Source: Pseudomonadota bacterium (GTDB lineage Bacteria; Pseudomonadota; Gammaproteobacteria; Xanthomonadales; Xanthomonadaceae). Taken from it: a stretch of 7,945 nt of DNA. Location of the stretch: positions 1 through 7,945 of the forward strand of contig JAEZCF010000050.1 in NCBI GenBank assembly GCA_023430045.1. Direction: 5' to 3'. A program made the translations under genes and the position numbers. Positions within the stretch are counted from its first letter, which is position 1. Each line of letters begins with the position of its first letter. A model generated the notes under the pieces. The model was not told the origin of the DNA, ran no database searches, and saw nothing but the letters and a program-made list of their open reading frames with translations. Below are positions 6,373 to 7,945 of this stretch, piece after piece.

Positions 6373-7712
6373 TCGCGTGGGATGCCGTGCCGGTCCATGC
6401 GACGGTACAGCGCCTGCCGGCTCAGTCCCAGCTCGGCTGCCGCCTGCGCGATGATGCCGTGGTTGCTGGCCAGCACGCTTTCGATGCGCTGGCGATCCGG
6501 GTCCACCGTGGCGCCGGCCGGGCGCGTGGTGGCGGCCGCACGCGGCAGGTTGAGGTCCGCCACCTCGATGCGGTTGCCACTGGCCAGCAGTTCGGCACGC
6601 TGGATGACGTTGCGCAGTTCGCGCACATTGCCTGGCCATGCATGGCGTTGCAGCGCGCTCACCGAGGCGGCCGACAGCGGCTTGTCGCCGGACAGGAAAC
6701 GTTCGGCCAGCGGTACGATGTCGCCCGGACGTTCGGCCAATGGCGGCAGCGCCAGCTCGACGGTATTGAGGCGGTAATACAGGTCCTCGCGGAAGGTGCC
6801 TTCGCGGATCATCGTGGCCAGGTCGGCGTTGGTGGCGCTCACCACGCGCACCCTGACCTGGCGTTCGCGGTTGGAACCCAGGCGTTCGAAGCGCCCGGTT
6901 TCCAGCACGCGCAGCAGCTTCATCTGTCCGCCCAGCGGCAGGTTGCCGATTTCGTCCAGGAACAGCGTGCCGCCATCGGCGGCTTCGAACTTTCCTTCGC
7001 GCGCCTTGTTGGCACCGGTGTACGCACCGGCATCGGCACCGAACAGCTCCGCTTCGATCAGTTCGGAGGGCAGCGCGCCGCAGTTCACCGTCACGAAGGG
7101 GCCCTTGGCCATCGGCGAATTGGCTTGGATGATCTGCGCGATCTTTTCCTTGCCGGCGCCATTCGGGCCGGTGATGAGCACCGGCAGTGGCGAACGCGCG
7201 ACCTGGCAGGCGAGGGCGATAACCCGCTCGCTGGCGGGATCGGCGAATACGGCATCGCACAGGTCATAGCGTTGCTGCAGATCATCGCGCTGGCGCCGCT
7301 CGCGTTGTCGGCGGTGATCCAGTTCGCGTCGTGCTTCAGACAGTTCCAGCAGGTTGTTGACCGTGGTCAGCAGCTTGCGATCATCCCAGGGCTTTGCCAG
7401 GTAATCGGCGGCCCCGGCCTTGACCAGGTCCACCGCGCTGCTCAGGTGCGTCCATGCCGTCAGCAGGATCACCGGCAGATCGGGATGCTGCTGGCGGATG
7501 CGTGCGAACAATGCTTCGCCTTCCTCGCCGGAGGTGGTGTCCTCGCTGAAGTTCATGTCCTGGATGACCAGGTCCACCGGATGGTCCTGCAGCATCGCGA
7601 GCCCTTCCACGGGCGAATGCGCGTGCACGGTTTCGATGTCGTGCAGCGAGAACAGCACGTCCAGCGCGGTGCCCACGCTGGTGTTGTCGTCGATGATCAG
7701 GATCGCGGGCAT
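6369..7712 (-). CDS. Sigma54-dependent response regulator, NtrC family
   Basis: The 447-residue product has receiver, AAA+ and Fis-type DNA-binding domains. The receiver (1-120) shows D8/D9, phospho-acceptor D52, T85 and K107, with an extra loop after D52 (NFSEDTTSGEEG, 54-65). A helical linker (about 121-150) leads to the AAA+ domain (about 155-385): Walker A GPNGAGKE (182-189), GAYTGA (229-234) in place of the usual sigma54-contacting GAFTGA, Walker B GGTLFLDEIG (247-256), arginine-finger region FREDLYYRLN (307-316) and sensor II WPGNVREL (359-366). The helix-turn-helix is about 419-444 (AQAAAELGLSRQALYRRM). It should activate sigma54 promoters when phosphorylated by the kinase encoded next. 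The ATG at 7712 gives a correct receiver start (MPAILIIDDN), though no strong ribosome site precedes it. Target genes are unknown; the ABC permease remnant upstream is a natural candidate. Confidence 0.94.
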   Translation of the reverse strand: MPAILIIDDNTSVGTALDVLFSLHDIETVHAHSPVEGLAMLQDHPVDLVIQDMNFSEDTTSGEEGEALFARIRQQHPDLPVILLTAWTHLSSAVDLVKAGAADYLAKPWDDRKLLTTVNNLLELSEARRELDHRRQRERRQRDDLQQRYDLCDAVFADPASERVIALACQVARSPLPVLITGPNGAGKEKIAQIIQANSPMAKGPFVTVNCGALPSELIEAELFGADAGAYTGANKAREGKFEAADGGTLFLDEIGNLPLGGQMKLLRVLETGRFERLGSNRERQVRVRVVSATNADLATMIREGTFREDLYYRLNTVELALPPLAERPGDIVPLAERFLSGDKPLSAASVSALQRHAWPGNVRELRNVIQRAELLASGNRIEVADLNLPRAAATTRPAGATVDPDRQRIESVLASNHGIIAQAAAELGLSRQALYRRMDRHGIPRE

Positions 7713-7736
7713 GCGCAGCTTCTGGGTGAGTGGAGG
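7713..7736 (-). promoter_or_regulatory. Leader of the response regulator gene
   Basis: Only 24 nt separate the regulator ATG from the nearest REP element. No clear Shine-Dalgarno sequence is seen (only a weak CAGAAG). Any promoter for regulator and kinase would have to overlap the REP cluster or lie upstream in the permease operon. Confidence 0.25.
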
Positions 7737-7759
7737 GTAGAGCCGGGCTCTGCCCGGCT
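7737..7759 (+). repeat. GTAG-headed REP element, copy 4
   Basis: GTAG (7737-7740) is followed by AGCCGGGC (7741-7748), loop TCT and GCCCGGCT (7752-7759). It is identical over 23 nt to copy 1 at 4916-4938, and inverted relative to copy 6. Confidence 0.9.
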
Positions 7760-7796
7760 GACATGCAGGTCAGGGGTTTTCGCGTTCTTCCGGTAC

Positions 7797-7820
7797 AGCC
7801 GGGCAGAGCTCCGGCTCCAC
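7797..7820 (-). repeat. Degenerate REP element, copy 5
   Basis: AGCCGGGCAGAGC then TCCGGCTCCAC matches the inverted REP form with one extra T (7810) in the second arm and CCAC instead of CTAC at the head. It lies between intact copies 4 and 6 in the same orientation as copy 6 and appears to be decaying. Confidence 0.75.
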
Positions 7821-7824
7821 ATCC

Positions 7825-7847
7825 AGCCGGGCAGAGCCCGGCTCTAC
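7825..7847 (-). repeat. GTAG-headed REP element, copy 6, inverted
   Basis: AGCCGGGC (7825-7832), loop AGA, GCCCGGCT (7836-7843) and CTAC (7844-7847) give an exact reverse complement of copy 4. Copies 4 and 6 have their GTAG heads pointing outward, the same layout as copies 1 and 3. Confidence 0.9.
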
Positions 7848-7882
7848 GTGTGGCCCAGCATAGCCAAACGGCGTGGCGGCAG

Positions 7883-7945
7883 TCAGGTGCCGCGGGTAGC
7901 GACCGCCGGCGGCACCGCCGCCGCGCGCCGGGCCGGGCCGAATAC
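7883..7945 (-). CDS. C-terminal end of a probable MacB/FtsX-type ABC transporter permease (partial)
   Basis: On the minus strand, entering from the window edge, a frame reads VFGPARRAAAVPPAVATRGT and stops at TGA (7885-7883). The pattern G-x-A-R-R-A-A-x-x-P-P-A-V-A-x-R is what the last residues of MacB/FtsX-family permeases usually look like, where a final helix ends in PAxRAAxxxPxxAxR. These permeases act with an ABC ATPase and often a membrane-fusion protein in export or lipoprotein handling. The gene points toward the response regulator with no terminator between them, only the REP cluster, so it may be in the same operon. With 20 residues visible this is a reasoned recognition, not proof. 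Confidence 0.55.
   Translation of the reverse strand, partial: VFGPARRAAAVPPAVATRGT

Noticed and set aside
6373..7260. Upstream extension of the kinase frame through the regulator gene, which would give a 743-residue protein
   Set aside because: The extension is an Arg/Gly/Pro-rich shadow of the AAA+ domain. The kinase starts naturally at the ATGA overlap (6372) with a membrane segment directly after.
7797..7836. Sigma54-like promoter (TGG...TGC) on the minus strand before the regulator
   Set aside because: The GG to GC spacing is wrong and the bases belong to REP elements.
4916..7847. CRISPR-like array of repeats
   Set aside because: Units are in two separate clusters, in both orientations, with irregular spacers and no cas genes. 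They fit GTAG-headed REP elements.

Overview
The window looks like the chromosome of a gamma-proteobacterium of the Xanthomonadaceae, most likely Stenotrophomonas. The evidence is a high GC content, atp genes next to glmU, and several short palindromic repeats headed by GTAG, of the kind described in Stenotrophomonas maltophilia as SMAG/REP elements. The genus is inferred from these repeats and from protein character, not from a database search.

Left part, plus strand: the last codons of atpD, a 113-nt spacer with three tandem perfect stem-loops, then atpC, which closes the ATP synthase operon. A stem-loop and a Rho-independent terminator follow atpC.

Middle: a large YfhO-family membrane protein, probably a GT-C fold glycosyltransferase (835-3036, plus), converges on a small GtrA-family membrane protein (minus). 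glmU (3552-4919, plus) starts just beyond and diverges from the gtrA-like gene. GlmU makes UDP-GlcNAc. A YfhO protein, a GtrA-type flippase and a nucleotide-sugar source together resemble the three-component undecaprenyl-phosphate glycosylation machinery known from Bacillus and Listeria, although the cytoplasmic polyprenyl-phosphate sugar transferase is not in the window.

Right part, minus strand: a sigma54-type response regulator (NtrC family) and a membrane sensor kinase overlap by ATGA and converge on glmU. Upstream of the regulator lie 21 codons, including the stop, that look like the end of a MacB/FtsX-type ABC permease. The arrangement is therefore probably ABC exporter, then regulator, then kinase.

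Two clusters of GTAG repeats punctuate the right half, one between glmU and the kinase gene and one between the permease end and the regulator. Four copies share an identical 23-nt sequence. In the first cluster the TAG of the repeat head serves as the stop codon of both convergent genes. No phage, CRISPR, insertion sequence or RNA gene was seen. The least ordinary points are the stop codons supplied by repeats, the YfhO/GtrA pair placed between atpC and glmU, and the hairpin array before atpC.
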